From: Flavobacteriaceae bacterium
Lineage (GTDB): Bacteria; Bacteroidota; Bacteroidia; Flavobacteriales; Flavobacteriaceae
NCBI GenBank assembly: GCA_026710085.1
Contig: JAPORT010000083.1
Location: 24,316 to 88,315 of the forward strand
Direction of reading: 5' to 3'
Length of the DNA: 64,000 nucleotides
Shown: positions 9,848 through 18,431 of the stretch, piece by piece
Numbering within the stretch: position 1 is the first letter of the stretch
Layout of the letters: each line of letters begins with the position of its first letter
Position numbers and translations under genes: made by a program
Notes under the pieces: generated by a model
Told to the model about the DNA's origin: nothing
What the model saw: the letters and a program-made list of their open reading frames with translations, nothing else
The model's database searches: none

Positions 9848-9927
9848 AATATTAGAACACAAAAATAATTGAAGATTCGAGTGTCGGATTTATTGAATAA
9901 AATTCCCTTTGAATTAGGCGTTAATGA

Positions 9928-9957
9928 ATTGATGCCTATGGTGATAAAGTATCTTTG
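9928..9957 (+). promoter_or_regulatory. Bacteroidota-type promoter of lepA
   Basis: TATCTTTG at 9950-9957 matches the -7 consensus TAnnTTTG of the Bacteroidota primary sigma factor. An ATTG at 9928-9931 lies 18 bp upstream in the place of the -33 TTTG. Transcription would begin near 9963, leaving a leader of about 16 nt before the GTG at 9979. The TTG at 9955 falls inside the box, which argues against it as the lepA start. Confidence 0.6.
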
Positions 9958-9978
9958 CCATTCATTCTGTGTCATATA

Positions 9979-11775
9979 GTGAATCATATTCGAAATTTTT
10001 GCATCGTAGCACATATTGATCACGGCAAGAGCACGCTTGCTGATTGTTTGTTGGATTATACGAATACGATTCATAGTCGTCAAAAACGAGAACAACTGCT
10101 AGATAATATGGATTTGGAAAGAGAGAGAGGGATTACCATCAAATCACACGCCATCCAAATGGAACACCAACATGAAAATCAAAAATTCATTTTTAATTTG
10201 ATTGATACCCCCGGACATGTTGACTTTTCTTATGAAGTCTCGAGATCCATTGCAGCATGTGAAGGAGCTCTTTTAGTCGTTGATGCTTCTCAAAGTATTC
10301 AAGCCCAAACGATATCAAATCTTTACTTGGCTGTTGATAATGAGTTAGAAATCATTCCGATCATCAATAAAGTGGATTTACCATCGGCCAATGTGGAAAA
10401 TGTAACCGACCACATTGTTGGACTGCTAGGATGTTCTGAAGATGAAATCATAACGGCCTCAGCAAAAACTGGGTTCGGCGTTGAAAAAATCATTCAAGCC
10501 ATCATCGAACGAATCCCCCCACCAAAAGGAAATCTTGATGAACCACTCCAAGCCTTGATTTTTGATTCCATATTCAATTCTTATAGAGGGGTTGAAACTT
10601 ATTTTAGAATTTTTAATGGAAAAATTTGTAAAGGCGATAAGGTCCAATTTCTTTCCACAGGAAAAAGTTACCAAGCCGATGAAATAGGCATTTTAAAATT
10701 AGATAAATACCCTACCGATGTTCTTTCAGCAGGTGATGTAGGGTACTTAATTACTGGAATTAAGCAAGCAAAAGAAGTCAAAGTGGGCGATACCATCACC
10801 CATTTAGATCATCCTACTTCCTGTGCTGTAGAAGGATTTGAAGATGTCAAACCGATGGTTTTTGCAGGAATCTATCCCATCAACACCGATGAATTTGAAG
10901 AATTAAGAAATAGCATGGAAAAATTGCAATTGAATGATGCATCGCTGCAATATATTCCAGAAAGTTCTAATGCACTCGGCTTTGGATTTCGTTGTGGATT
11001 TCTAGGCATGCTTCATTTGGAAATCATTCAAGAACGTTTAGAGCGTGAATTTGATATGTTGGTTATCACAACGGTCCCCAATGTTTCCTATCATGCATTT
11101 ACTAGAAAAAATCCAAATCAACAGGTTTTGGTCAACAATCCTTCAGATTTGCCCGATCCTTCGGTAATCGATCGTATTGAGGAACCTTTCATTGAAGCCA
11201 GTGTCATCACCAAATCTGATTTTGTAGGTAGCATCATGAAATTGTGTATCGATAAGCGTGGAACCATTAAAGGGCAGTCTTATTTAACTCCAGAAAGAGT
11301 GGAACTTATTTTTGAAATGCCATTGGCTGAAATCGTATTTGATTTCTATGATAAACTCAAAACCTATTCCAAAGGATATGCTTCTTTTGATTATCATCCA
11401 ATAGGCATGAGACCTAGCAAGTTAGCAAAGGTAGATGTTCTACTCAACGGTAATCAAGTGGATGCCTTATCGGCCTTAATCCATGCAAAAAGTGCATATT
11501 CCATCGGAAAAAAAATGTGTTTAAGATTACAAAAGTTAATTCCTCGCCAACAATTTGATATTCCGATACAAGCTGCTATCGGTAGTAAAATCATTGCACG
11601 TGAAACCATTAAAGCGGTTCGAAAAGATGTGACTGCAAAATGTTATGGTGGAGATATTACTCGAAAAAGAAAACTTTTAGAAAATCAAAAAGCAGGAAAG
11701 AAAAAAATGCGTCAAATTGGTAATGTTGAAATTCCCCAAAAAGCGTTTATGTCCATTTTGAAACTCAACGATTAA
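9979..11775 (+). CDS. lepA: elongation factor 4 (LepA) GTPase
   Basis: LepA is a ribosome-binding translational GTPase that acts on stalled or pre-initiation ribosomes. The protein has 598 residues from GTG 9979, matching the family length. G-box motifs are complete: AHIDHGKST (G1), DTPGHVDF (G3), NKVDLP (G4) and SAKTGFG (G5). The C-terminal EF4-specific tail [17 protein letters not shown] is present. The frame is open upstream to a TTG at 9955, but homology starts at [17 protein letters not shown], and the promoter -7 box overlaps that TTG, so GTG is chosen. It is divergent from dus and followed by a 390-bp gap. Confidence 0.96.
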   Translation: MNHIRNFCIVAHIDHGKSTLADCLLDYTNTIHSRQKREQLLDNMDLERERGITIKSHAIQMEHQHENQKFIFNLIDTPGHVDFSYEVSRSIAACEGALLVVDASQSIQAQTISNLYLAVDNELEIIPIINKVDLPSANVENVTDHIVGLLGCSEDEIITASAKTGFGVEKIIQAIIERIPPPKGNLDEPLQALIFDSIFNSYRGVETYFRIFNGKICKGDKVQFLSTGKSYQADEIGILKLDKYPTDVLSAGDVGYLITGIKQAKEVKVGDTITHLDHPTSCAVEGFEDVKPMVFAGIYPINTDEFEELRNSMEKLQLNDASLQYIPESSNALGFGFRCGFLGMLHLEIIQERLEREFDMLVITTVPNVSYHAFTRKNPNQQVLVNNPSDLPDPSVIDRIEEPFIEASVITKSDFVGSIMKLCIDKRGTIKGQSYLTPERVELIFEMPLAEIVFDFYDKLKTYSKGYASFDYHPIGMRPSKLAKVDVLLNGNQVDALSALIHAKSAYSIGKKMCLRLQKLIPRQQFDIPIQAAIGSKIIARETIKAVRKDVTAKCYGGDITRKRKLLENQKAGKKKMRQIGNVEIPQKAFMSILKLND

Positions 11776-12165
11776 TCAATAAAGAGATGATGGGAAGAAG
11801 TTTGATTCGATATTGGGTTTTCATTAGTTGAGACTTGTTTTATTGAAGAAAAAGGAACCACAATCCAAAAAGAGATAACCGTTCCTTTCTACTTCCCATG
11901 GATTGTATTGTTATTATACCAATTTGTATTATGTGTTTATTGATTATCATCTTATGGCCATTAAGCTAAAGCAGATGAATTATGAGATACAAATATTTTG
12001 TCCTGACTCTAAAAAGTAATTTAAAATGCAAATTAGTATTAGTTTCAAACTAGTTTGTTCCACAAATGAAAAGGTTAAGGGCTTGGAATCCATGTCAGGA
12101 ACATCTTTGGTTTAGCGAGACCCAATCAGAAAATAACGATTATTTTAGCCTGTAAAGTAAAATTC
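11776..12165. other. intergenic region after lepA, no gene seen
   Basis: This AT-rich stretch has stops in all frames. I see no convincing terminator hairpin, tRNA or repeat. It presumably holds the lepA 3' end and the promoter of the GH43-like gene. Confidence 0.6.
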
Positions 12166-13248
12166 ATGATAGCACCCAAATTCTATTCGAAACAAATAAA
12201 AAGAATTGGAATCGTCGTTTTTTCTTTCATGTGTGTATTGCATCACGGATATAGCCAAGAAAATACAGATGATTTGGATTTATCCAAAATGATCCAACCT
12301 ATTGATGAAAACAATATTTTAAGAGATGAGAATTACTATAATTGGGGATCATCCATCGTTAAAGGAAAAGATGGGAAATATCATTTGTTTTATGCACAAA
12401 TGCCAAAAGAACATGGATTTCGTTCTTGGCTAACCGATGGTGTTATATCACGCGCCACTTCAGACAATCCTTCAGGTCCTTATGTTCATCAAGAGGTGGT
12501 ATTAAAAGGTCGTGGACCTGGCCATTGGGACGCTCATACCGCGCACAATCCTAGAATAAAGTATTTCGAGGGTCAGTATTATCTCTATTACATGTCAACC
12601 AATATCGATGATAGAGAGTTGACCAAGGATCAATGGTATCAAGCTCGGTTTGAAGATATTGAAAATGAGTTTCGAGCTTTGGTGCGGGAAAATCAACGCA
12701 TTGGTGTGGTGGTGGCCGATGATATCCATGGTCCATGGAAAAGATTTGACGCTCCAATTGTGGAGCCTGCAGGGCCTATTGTAAAAATAACGTGTAATCC
12801 AGCTATTGCACAACGACCCGATGGTGGATACGTCATGTTGGTCAGAGGAGACAAACCCAATCAGGAAAGATTGGTGCGCAGTCAAGCGGTGGCTATGGCC
12901 CCTTCACCAATTGGACCTTGGGAACTTCTTCCGACAGCAGCTGTTGGGAATTTGGATTCAGAAGATCCTGCCATTTGGTATGATGAGAATAGAAAACGGT
13001 ATTACGGTATTTACCATGCTTTTGGTTATATGGGATTGATCACTTCTGAAGATGGAAAACATTGGCAAAGAGCAAAGAATTATAAAGTATTAGGAAAAAC
13101 CATCACCTATAAAAATGGAAAGCAATTGGATGTAGCTAGACTAGAACGTCCTTTTGTATATGTTGAAGATGGGTTGGCCAAAGTCATGACAGTAGCGGTC
13201 AGAGAAAAAGATGGTACCACATACTCTTTGTTTATTCCGTTGAAATAG
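12166..13248 (+). CDS. secreted GH43-like five-bladed propeller glycosidase
   Basis: The protein has 360 residues and a signal peptide ending near residue 31 (HHGYSQ/EN). The body has the repeating propeller pattern of GH43-like enzymes: NWGSSIVKGKDGKYHLFYA, a conserved GHWDAHTAHNPRI segment, VADDIHGPWKRF, NPAIAQRPDGGYVMLVRG, DSEDPAIWYDENRKRYYGIYH and LERPFVYVEDG near the end. The DGKYHLFYA/GPW/EDPAIWYD/LERP succession is typical of uncharacterised GH43-type proteins found near sulfatases in marine bacteria. Substrate is unknown. It is monocistronic as far as seen, about 800 bp from the amino-sugar operon, and could trim glycans for it. Confidence 0.72.
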   Translation: MIAPKFYSKQIKRIGIVVFSFMCVLHHGYSQENTDDLDLSKMIQPIDENNILRDENYYNWGSSIVKGKDGKYHLFYAQMPKEHGFRSWLTDGVISRATSDNPSGPYVHQEVVLKGRGPGHWDAHTAHNPRIKYFEGQYYLYYMSTNIDDRELTKDQWYQARFEDIENEFRALVRENQRIGVVVADDIHGPWKRFDAPIVEPAGPIVKITCNPAIAQRPDGGYVMLVRGDKPNQERLVRSQAVAMAPSPIGPWELLPTAAVGNLDSEDPAIWYDENRKRYYGIYHAFGYMGLITSEDGKHWQRAKNYKVLGKTITYKNGKQLDVARLERPFVYVEDGLAKVMTVAVREKDGTTYSLFIPLK

Positions 13249-13417
13249 TCTAATTAAACCAAGGAAATGGTATACCGAAGTGCAATGACATGACCGGAAG
13301 CAGTTAAATCCTATGGGAGGAAGAGTCAAAGACTAATGCAAGGAAGATGATATTGAAGATAAAGAAATAAAGAGGGCAAAACGGAGCGTGTGATTTCGGG
13401 GTAAAAAATTTGAATAA

Positions 13418-13825
13418 ATGGTGATTGTTGTGTTCCCTAGCGAGATAGAAGAGAAAAAAGATGAGAATTGGTCAATGGTTTATAGCTCCAATGAGAGAGT
13501 TTCTATTGAAAACTTTTGCCATTGTTCTGTACCAAAATTAGGTCAACATTCGAGGTATGATTATTATGAAGGTCGTGTCAATGTATTTAGTCATAAAGAG
13601 CGAGAAGTGATAGCATCATTTGTAGAAAAAAATAATAAAATTCAAAAGGAAGATATAACACAACACTTTGAATCCTATGATTTCATTCAAAACCCAGAAA
13701 AGTTTTTTGAAAGAGCATTGGAAAAAGGAGTATTTCACCAACAAAGAGATGGGATATACTCTGTGTCTGTTCCTTCCATGAAAACTTGGTTGATTCATCA
13801 CTATTCAGTTTCAAAAAAGCAATAG
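13418..13825 (+). CDS. unrecognised 135-residue protein, possibly a remnant of a larger gene
   Basis: I do not recognise this protein. It has no signal peptide or membrane segment. The first half holds VSIENFCHCSVPKLGQHSRYDYYEG. The second half (FSHKEREVIASFVEKNNKIQKEDITQHFESY ... FFERALEKGVFHQQRDGIYSVSVPSMKTWLIHHY) reads like a winged-helix domain with a beta-wing, a fold often found at the C-terminus of ATPases. A stop codon lies just before the ATG and the short N-terminus starts abruptly within a beta-strand-like sequence. It may therefore be the surviving C-terminal part of a longer gene. The flanking 170 bp shows no further reading frame. Confidence 0.45.
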   Translation: MVIVVFPSEIEEKKDENWSMVYSSNERVSIENFCHCSVPKLGQHSRYDYYEGRVNVFSHKEREVIASFVEKNNKIQKEDITQHFESYDFIQNPEKFFERALEKGVFHQQRDGIYSVSVPSMKTWLIHHYSVSKKQ

Positions 13826-14037
13826 AAAATAAAGGAAACGACATGTCAAAGCAGCAAAAACGTGATCAAAAAGCGTTAAGTTCCGTATGGAAGAAAGAGT
13901 TAAATCATTACTTTTTTAGATTTTCAAGTTTGCCATGATTGTATCCAGCTCTCGAAATGAGACAATTGAGAATTTGACAATTCATGGATAGAAATATCTA
14001 ATGAGAAATTAGCTAGTGAAATTCAGAAACGAAACCT

Positions 14038-14595
14038 TTATTTTATGGCCTTTTCATCTTCAGAAAAAACTTCAACAATCAGATCAATTTCTATTGCAAT
14101 ATTATTCGGAAGAGACCCCATACCAACCGAGGTTCGAACGTGTTTCCCTCGTTCACCAAAGACCTCGACCATTAAATCCGAAATTCCGTTCGTAACTAAG
14201 GAATGATCGGTAAATGTAGGAGCCGCATTGACCATACCACGGATTTGCACAATTTGTTTGACACGATTTAAGTTCCCTAGTGAAGCTTTGATTTTTGCTA
14301 ATTGTCCCAATCCAGTGATACGAGCTGCCTGATAGCCTTGCTCGATGGTTAAATCTTGACCTAATTTGCCCGTAATATATGTTCCATCTTCGAGGAGCGG
14401 ACCGTGTCCAGCTAAAAAAAGCAAATGGCCAACTTGAATGTCTCCGACATAGTTAGCCACTGGTTGTGGCACCTCGGGTAGCGTTATTCCTAGTGTCGAT
14501 AATTGGGATTCAGGATCATAAATCGAATCGATTTGTGCTTTGAGATTAGCGAAAACCAATATAGAAATGAAACAGGATAGCGATAGAGTTTTCAT
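14038..14595 (-). CDS. exported RidA (YjgF/UK114) family protein, second copy
   Basis: RidA proteins hydrolyse reactive enamines/imines, products of PLP-dependent lyases, to 2-oxo acids and ammonia. The protein has 185 residues from ATG 14595, which overlaps the PLP enzyme's stop by four bases (ATGA), so translation is probably coupled. It starts with a signal peptide (MKTLSLSCFISILVFANLKA). The domain shows PQPVANYVGDIQVGHLLFLAGHGP, GQDLTIEQGYQAARITGL, IVQIRGMVNAAP and HVRTSVGMGSLPNNIAIEID, which includes the conserved ligand-binding Arg (VRTSVG) and the acidic end (IEIDLIVE). It resembles the Atu1372-like RidA branch with a longer N-terminus. An exported RidA is unusual because the family is normally cytosolic. 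It is the last gene of the eight-gene operon. Confidence 0.85.
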   Translation of the reverse strand: MKTLSLSCFISILVFANLKAQIDSIYDPESQLSTLGITLPEVPQPVANYVGDIQVGHLLFLAGHGPLLEDGTYITGKLGQDLTIEQGYQAARITGLGQLAKIKASLGNLNRVKQIVQIRGMVNAAPTFTDHSLVTNGISDLMVEVFGERGKHVRTSVGMGSLPNNIAIEIDLIVEVFSEDEKAIK

Positions 14596-15806
14596 ATAGC
14601 AAATTGACGGAATAACTCCTGAATACGCCTGGCCACGATACGTTCTTGACCGGGAGCCATCATCCATGTCGTGATTCCTACATGTTCTGTATTGCCAACG
14701 GTGGCAATGGAAGGATGCCCTAGTCTTAATTTTTCTCGAAATTCATTTGGAGTAATGGCCACTTTTGATTGATCCCAAAATAATTTCAGACTGGGAACAT
14801 GGTTGGCATGAGGTGGAACGTGTACTTGAGCCTCAACACCTGAGACTGAAAGAGCATTTTTTTTAATGAGTTCAATTTGATATTCCCAAAATTTCCATTG
14901 GCTTTGATGATCGGTTTTTAAATAGAGTTCCAAAGCCACCAACATCCCTAGTATTTCTTCTTTATTGACTTTCATGCCTCGACCGATGGTTTGACCACGA
15001 GGTGGGGTGTGTAATCGAGCCGCTTGGATGTATTTTTTCTTACCGTATAGCAATCCTGCACTTTGGGGACCACGCAGTCCTTTCCCTCCTGAAAAGGTGA
15101 CTAAATCAAACCCCATTTTTTGGAATTTAAATAGATTTTCAACCGGTGGCACATCCGCCGCACAATCAATTAATGTGGGAACATGATATTGTTTGCCTAA
15201 ATCAACCCACTCTTGGTATTTAATTTCTCCCAAATGGGTATGGGCATTTAAAAACCATAAAAGAGCAGTTTTTTTGGATATTGCTTTTTGGAGTTGCTCG
15301 GCCGTTTCTACAAATATTACTTTGGCTCCTACATTCGTTAAGGCTTGCTTGTAACCAATATCATGACTTTTTTGAATAATCACTTGGTCGGGCATGCCTT
15401 TGGTATTGGGCAATTGGGATACTTTTTGGGGATCCATCCCCGTCATCAAACCGGCCATAGCGATCGACATCGCACCAAAACATCCTGAAGTCACCGTGGC
15501 GTCTTCACAATCCAATAATTGGGCGATTCTCAACCCAACTTTGTCTTGTAATTCGTCCAAGTCAACATATTGCGTGGTTCCAAATTGGATGGCCTCAACG
15601 ACTTCTTGTGGCATCAGAGAACCCGTCATGGAGGTATAGGTTCCAGCGGCATTGATAAACGTTCGAACCCCCAGTTCTTTAAAAAAATCTCGACTGATAG
15701 CATCAGCAGTAGCTGGATTCTCAGTCGCACGTATGATTTGATGACTGCCTAATCCAACAAAGGGTAAAGACCCGAGTAGTTTTAATAAATGTCTTCTGGC
15801 TAACAT
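14592..15806 (-). CDS. exported SelA/DgaE-like PLP-dependent enzyme (candidate amino-sugar-acid ammonia-lyase)
   Basis: This 404-residue fold-type I PLP enzyme belongs to the SelA-like group that includes D-glucosaminate-6-phosphate ammonia-lyase (DgaE). The predicted Schiff-base Lys is K242 in TFSGGKGLRGPQSAGLLYG; the PLP-phosphate side has TVTSGCFGAMSIAMAGLM; the Asp facing the pyridine nitrogen is in TLIDCAADVPP. The N-terminus MLARRHLLKLLGSLPFVGLG is a twin-arginine signal (RRxxLK plus hydrophobic core). This fits export of a folded, cofactor-loaded enzyme. ATG 15806 is chosen because it starts the Tat signal 7 bp after the upstream stop. RidA genes lie on both sides. Role inferred: beta-elimination/deamination of a 2-amino sugar acid. 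Other PLP chemistries cannot be excluded. Confidence 0.82.
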   Translation of the reverse strand: MLARRHLLKLLGSLPFVGLGSHQIIRATENPATADAISRDFFKELGVRTFINAAGTYTSMTGSLMPQEVVEAIQFGTTQYVDLDELQDKVGLRIAQLLDCEDATVTSGCFGAMSIAMAGLMTGMDPQKVSQLPNTKGMPDQVIIQKSHDIGYKQALTNVGAKVIFVETAEQLQKAISKKTALLWFLNAHTHLGEIKYQEWVDLGKQYHVPTLIDCAADVPPVENLFKFQKMGFDLVTFSGGKGLRGPQSAGLLYGKKKYIQAARLHTPPRGQTIGRGMKVNKEEILGMLVALELYLKTDHQSQWKFWEYQIELIKKNALSVSGVEAQVHVPPHANHVPSLKLFWDQSKVAITPNEFREKLRLGHPSIATVGNTEHVGITTWMMAPGQERIVARRIQELFRQFAI

Positions 15807-15813
15807 GAATTTT

Positions 15814-16287
15814 TTATGAGCCGACGGCAGCAATGCAGTCCATTTCGACTAGAGAATTGCCGGGCACGCCACCATAAGTAGCCACGGTGGTGCGAACGGG
15901 GGGATTATCACCAAACCGACCCCGATACACTTCATTCATGGGATGATAATCGGCTAAGTCAGCTAAATAAACATTGACTTTGAGGACTTGTTCCATGGAA
16001 GAACCATGTTTGACCAGTTCTTTTTCAAGTTCTTTGAGAACATGGTCTGTATGAGCTTTGATATCACCATCAAAATGAGCTCCTTTACCGGCCACATAGA
16101 TAGTATTTCCATGCCTGACGGAACCAGAAAACAAAGGAATTTGTTGGTCATGAGTAATGTTAGAAACCCTCTTTTGGGGATTTTCCTGGTGAGACGCACG
16201 CACTTGAGTGAGGCCAAAGAGCCCAGCCACCCCGAGGGTTAATTTTTGAAATGATTGACGTCGTGAAAGATTGATAGATTTCATCAT
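15814..16287 (-). CDS. exported RidA (YjgF/UK114) family protein, first copy
   Basis: The protein has 157 residues with an N-terminal twin-arginine-type signal (SRRQSFQKLTLGVAGLFGL) followed by a compact RidA domain: PLFSGSVRHGNTIYVAGKG, DHVLKELEKELVKHGSSMEQVLKVNVYLADLADYHPMNEVYRGRF, PVRTTVATYGGVPGNSLVEMDCIAAV. The binding-site Arg (PVRTTVA) and the E-M-D acid pair near the C-terminus are kept. It lies 16 bp after the RraA-like gene and 7 bp before the PLP enzyme. The inferred role is hydrolysis of enamine/imine intermediates released by that enzyme outside the cytoplasm. It is shorter and distinct in sequence from the other RidA copy. Confidence 0.87.
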   Translation of the reverse strand: MMKSINLSRRQSFQKLTLGVAGLFGLTQVRASHQENPQKRVSNITHDQQIPLFSGSVRHGNTIYVAGKGAHFDGDIKAHTDHVLKELEKELVKHGSSMEQVLKVNVYLADLADYHPMNEVYRGRFGDNPPVRTTVATYGGVPGNSLVEMDCIAAVGS

Positions 16288-16303
16288 ATGATGTATTAAA
16301 TGG

Positions 16304-17224
16304 TTACCACATTCGTTTTTCTAATAATTTTTGGATTTGTTCTTCGGAAACAGGGAGGGATGCACTATTTTCTTCGAGCCAATTGGAAAAATCAGTTTCT
16401 ATTTCATCCGTCCATTGATTGTCTATTTGACCAGGGGTATAGCGCCCTTCTTTCAAACGAGTAATTCCGAATAAATCCCGTAATCGAACGATTTCAGATG
16501 TTTCAACAACGGTTTGGGCCAAATGAGCTGGAATAAAAATGACCCCTTCTTTTTTAGCTAATACGACATCGCCAGGCATGACGGTGGCTTGACCGATTCG
16601 GATAGGGTAGTTGATACTCAACAACATCACATGGTTGAGAAATGAAGGATGCCAGTCGCGGACAAAGGCATTGAATCCCTCGATTTGTGAGAGGCCTTCC
16701 AAATCTCGACTAGAAGCATTAAAGACCACGCCTGTTTTGCTTTTGGCATAAATCGAATTACCAAGATTATCACCAATTAAAGTCCCATCGATAATTTTTC
16801 CAAATCCATCAGCCACATAAACATCATGAAGAGTCAATCGATCGATAGGCCAAGAATTGGTGTTGCCTATTTCTCCTTGTTTGACCCCTTGATCTTTGAT
16901 GACTTGGGCGATATCGGGACGTTCTGGCATGTATTGAACCGTTAGGGCTCTACCAACAACGGGAACATCCTCGTGAAGGGGTTTCCACCCACTTTCGAAT
17001 TGATTGTGATATCCGTTGTTCCGTAAGACACCCCAAGCTTCTTCAATAGTGACCCGCTTCATGCGATCGAGTATGTCCGAGGGGACTTTGGGACGGCCAT
17101 CTTCAAATCGATGACCTGCCCAATGGGGAGTGAGTTTGATCAGTTGTTCTTTGCTGAGATTTTGTCCGTTCGATAGAAAGGGACAAAACAATAAAATTAA
17201 TAGTATAAAAAAGGGCTTCATCAT
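16304..17224 (-). CDS. exported RraA/HMG-aldolase-like protein
   Basis: The protein has 306 residues and a signal peptide (about residues 1-20, ending LSNG/Q). It belongs to the RraA-like superfamily, whose enzymatic members are metal-dependent 4-hydroxy-2-oxo-acid aldolases and oxaloacetate decarboxylases. Visible are VGRALTVQY, DVYVADGFGKIIDGTLIGDNLG, GVVFNASSRDLEGL and NYPIRIGQATVMPGDVVLAKKEGVIFIP. The Arg-Asp pair that binds substrate and metal is present in SSRDLE, but the residue usually Asp in VxDGxxRD is Asn here. The GDVVLAKKEGVIFIP segment is well conserved. It lies 1 bp after the transporter stop. Inferred role: retro-aldol cleavage of a 2-keto-3-deoxy sugar acid to pyruvate and an aldehyde. 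Confidence 0.8.
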   Translation of the reverse strand: MMKPFFILLILLFCPFLSNGQNLSKEQLIKLTPHWAGHRFEDGRPKVPSDILDRMKRVTIEEAWGVLRNNGYHNQFESGWKPLHEDVPVVGRALTVQYMPERPDIAQVIKDQGVKQGEIGNTNSWPIDRLTLHDVYVADGFGKIIDGTLIGDNLGNSIYAKSKTGVVFNASSRDLEGLSQIEGFNAFVRDWHPSFLNHVMLLSINYPIRIGQATVMPGDVVLAKKEGVIFIPAHLAQTVVETSEIVRLRDLFGITRLKEGRYTPGQIDNQWTDEIETDFSNWLEENSASLPVSEEQIQKLLEKRMW

Positions 17225-17225
17225 T

Positions 17226-18431
17226 TTATTTTTTCGACTCTTTTTCTCGCCACCAACTAGCCAGCGTGGATCCGGAAATGTTCATCCATGGCCCGAAGAT
17301 GGCAGGAGCCAATCCCACGGTGGCCACCTTGCCCATTTCCAAGGCAATCCCTGACGCCAATCCCCCATTTTGCATCCCCACTTCAAAAGCAATCGTGCGA
17401 CAATCTCTCTCCGGCATACGGATGAACCGACATCCCCAATAGCCAAAAAAGTAACCCATTAAATTATGCATAATAGCTGCCACAATCAACAGAAATCCGA
17501 TGGTTAAAAGATTATCTCGACCAGAAGCTGTAATGACTGTAATGACAATCGCAATCCCTGCCATCGAAATGATGGGCATGGCCTTATCCAACCAAGAAGC
17601 TCTTCCATGAAAAAAGTGATTGAACACCAAGCCAAGAATGATGGGAATGATCACAATTTTGATGATGCTCAGCATCATGGCCCAAAAATCGATGGGGATA
17701 AACTCTCCAGCTAGGGTTTCCATTAAAAAAGGCGTCATCAATGGGGCCAATAGGGTAGCCACAGCAGTCAAGGTGACTGATAGAGCAACATTGGCTTTGG
17801 CCAAATAGGCCATGACGTTTGAGGCCAGGCCACTTGGTGAAGATCCAATCAAAACAACTCCAGCAGCAATCTCCGGTGGAAATTTTAGAAACAGAGCCAA
17901 CCCCAATCCCACCAAGGGCATGATCGTAAATTGACACACCACACCCACCAACACCCCTTTGGGCATTTTTAAAACGCCATAAAAGTCTTTAATGCTCATG
18001 GAAGTTCCCATCCCAAACATGATGAGTTGGAGTAGGGGAACGATCAATAGGCTCATTTGGAAAGTCCCAATGGACACAAATGGTTGTGGCCAATACAGCG
18101 AAACCAATACAGCAGAAAACACAAATAGTGCAAAGGACAGTCCTTTGAATAATTTGGTAGCGTGAACCCCAATGGCAAGAAATATCAGGGTGATAAAACC
18201 GACAAAAAACACATCGATTCCAAAGACTTCATCGAAAATGAGATATGAAACCAGGATCGTAACCATCAGAACCATGAAAAATCGATTTCCCTTAAAACTA
18301 AGCACTGCTACACCCCCAACAATCGTCATCAATAAAGGTAAATCAACTTTCCATGAAAGCAACAGATCCAATCCACACAAAAACAAGCCAATCAGGCTAA
18401 GCCCTAAAAAAACTTGATAAAGATTACTCAT
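17226..18431 (-). CDS. BASS-family sodium-coupled transporter
   Basis: This inner-membrane protein has 401 residues and about twelve hydrophobic segments. It belongs to the bile acid:sodium symporter (BASS) family, which imports organic anions such as keto acids; plant BASS2 carries pyruvate. Family features are MFGMGTSMSIKDF, VLIGSSPSGLASNVMAYLAKAN and EVGMQNGGLASGIAL. The roughly 90 N-terminal residues before the BASS core add extra membrane segments. ATG 18431 is chosen; it overlaps the amidohydrolase stop by eight bases. A keto-acid or sugar-acid importer fits as the exit of an extracytoplasmic pathway. Substrate specificity cannot be read from sequence. Confidence 0.85.
   Translation of the reverse strand: MSNLYQVFLGLSLIGLFLCGLDLLLSWKVDLPLLMTIVGGVAVLSFKGNRFFMVLMVTILVSYLIFDEVFGIDVFFVGFITLIFLAIGVHATKLFKGLSFALFVFSAVLVSLYWPQPFVSIGTFQMSLLIVPLLQLIMFGMGTSMSIKDFYGVLKMPKGVLVGVVCQFTIMPLVGLGLALFLKFPPEIAAGVVLIGSSPSGLASNVMAYLAKANVALSVTLTAVATLLAPLMTPFLMETLAGEFIPIDFWAMMLSIIKIVIIPIILGLVFNHFFHGRASWLDKAMPIISMAGIAIVITVITASGRDNLLTIGFLLIVAAIMHNLMGYFFGYWGCRFIRMPERDCRTIAFEVGMQNGGLASGIALEMGKVATVGLAPAIFGPWMNISGSTLASWWREKESKK

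Noticed and set aside
9862..9862. TTG 9862 as the dus start
   Set aside because: ATG 9847 gives the family N-terminus and follows a plausible -7 box; the five extra residues have no support.
13843..13938. 31-codon frame beginning MSKQQKRDQKALSSVW
   Set aside because: It is short, without recognised family, and may only be the tail of a degraded gene. Not enough to call a gene.
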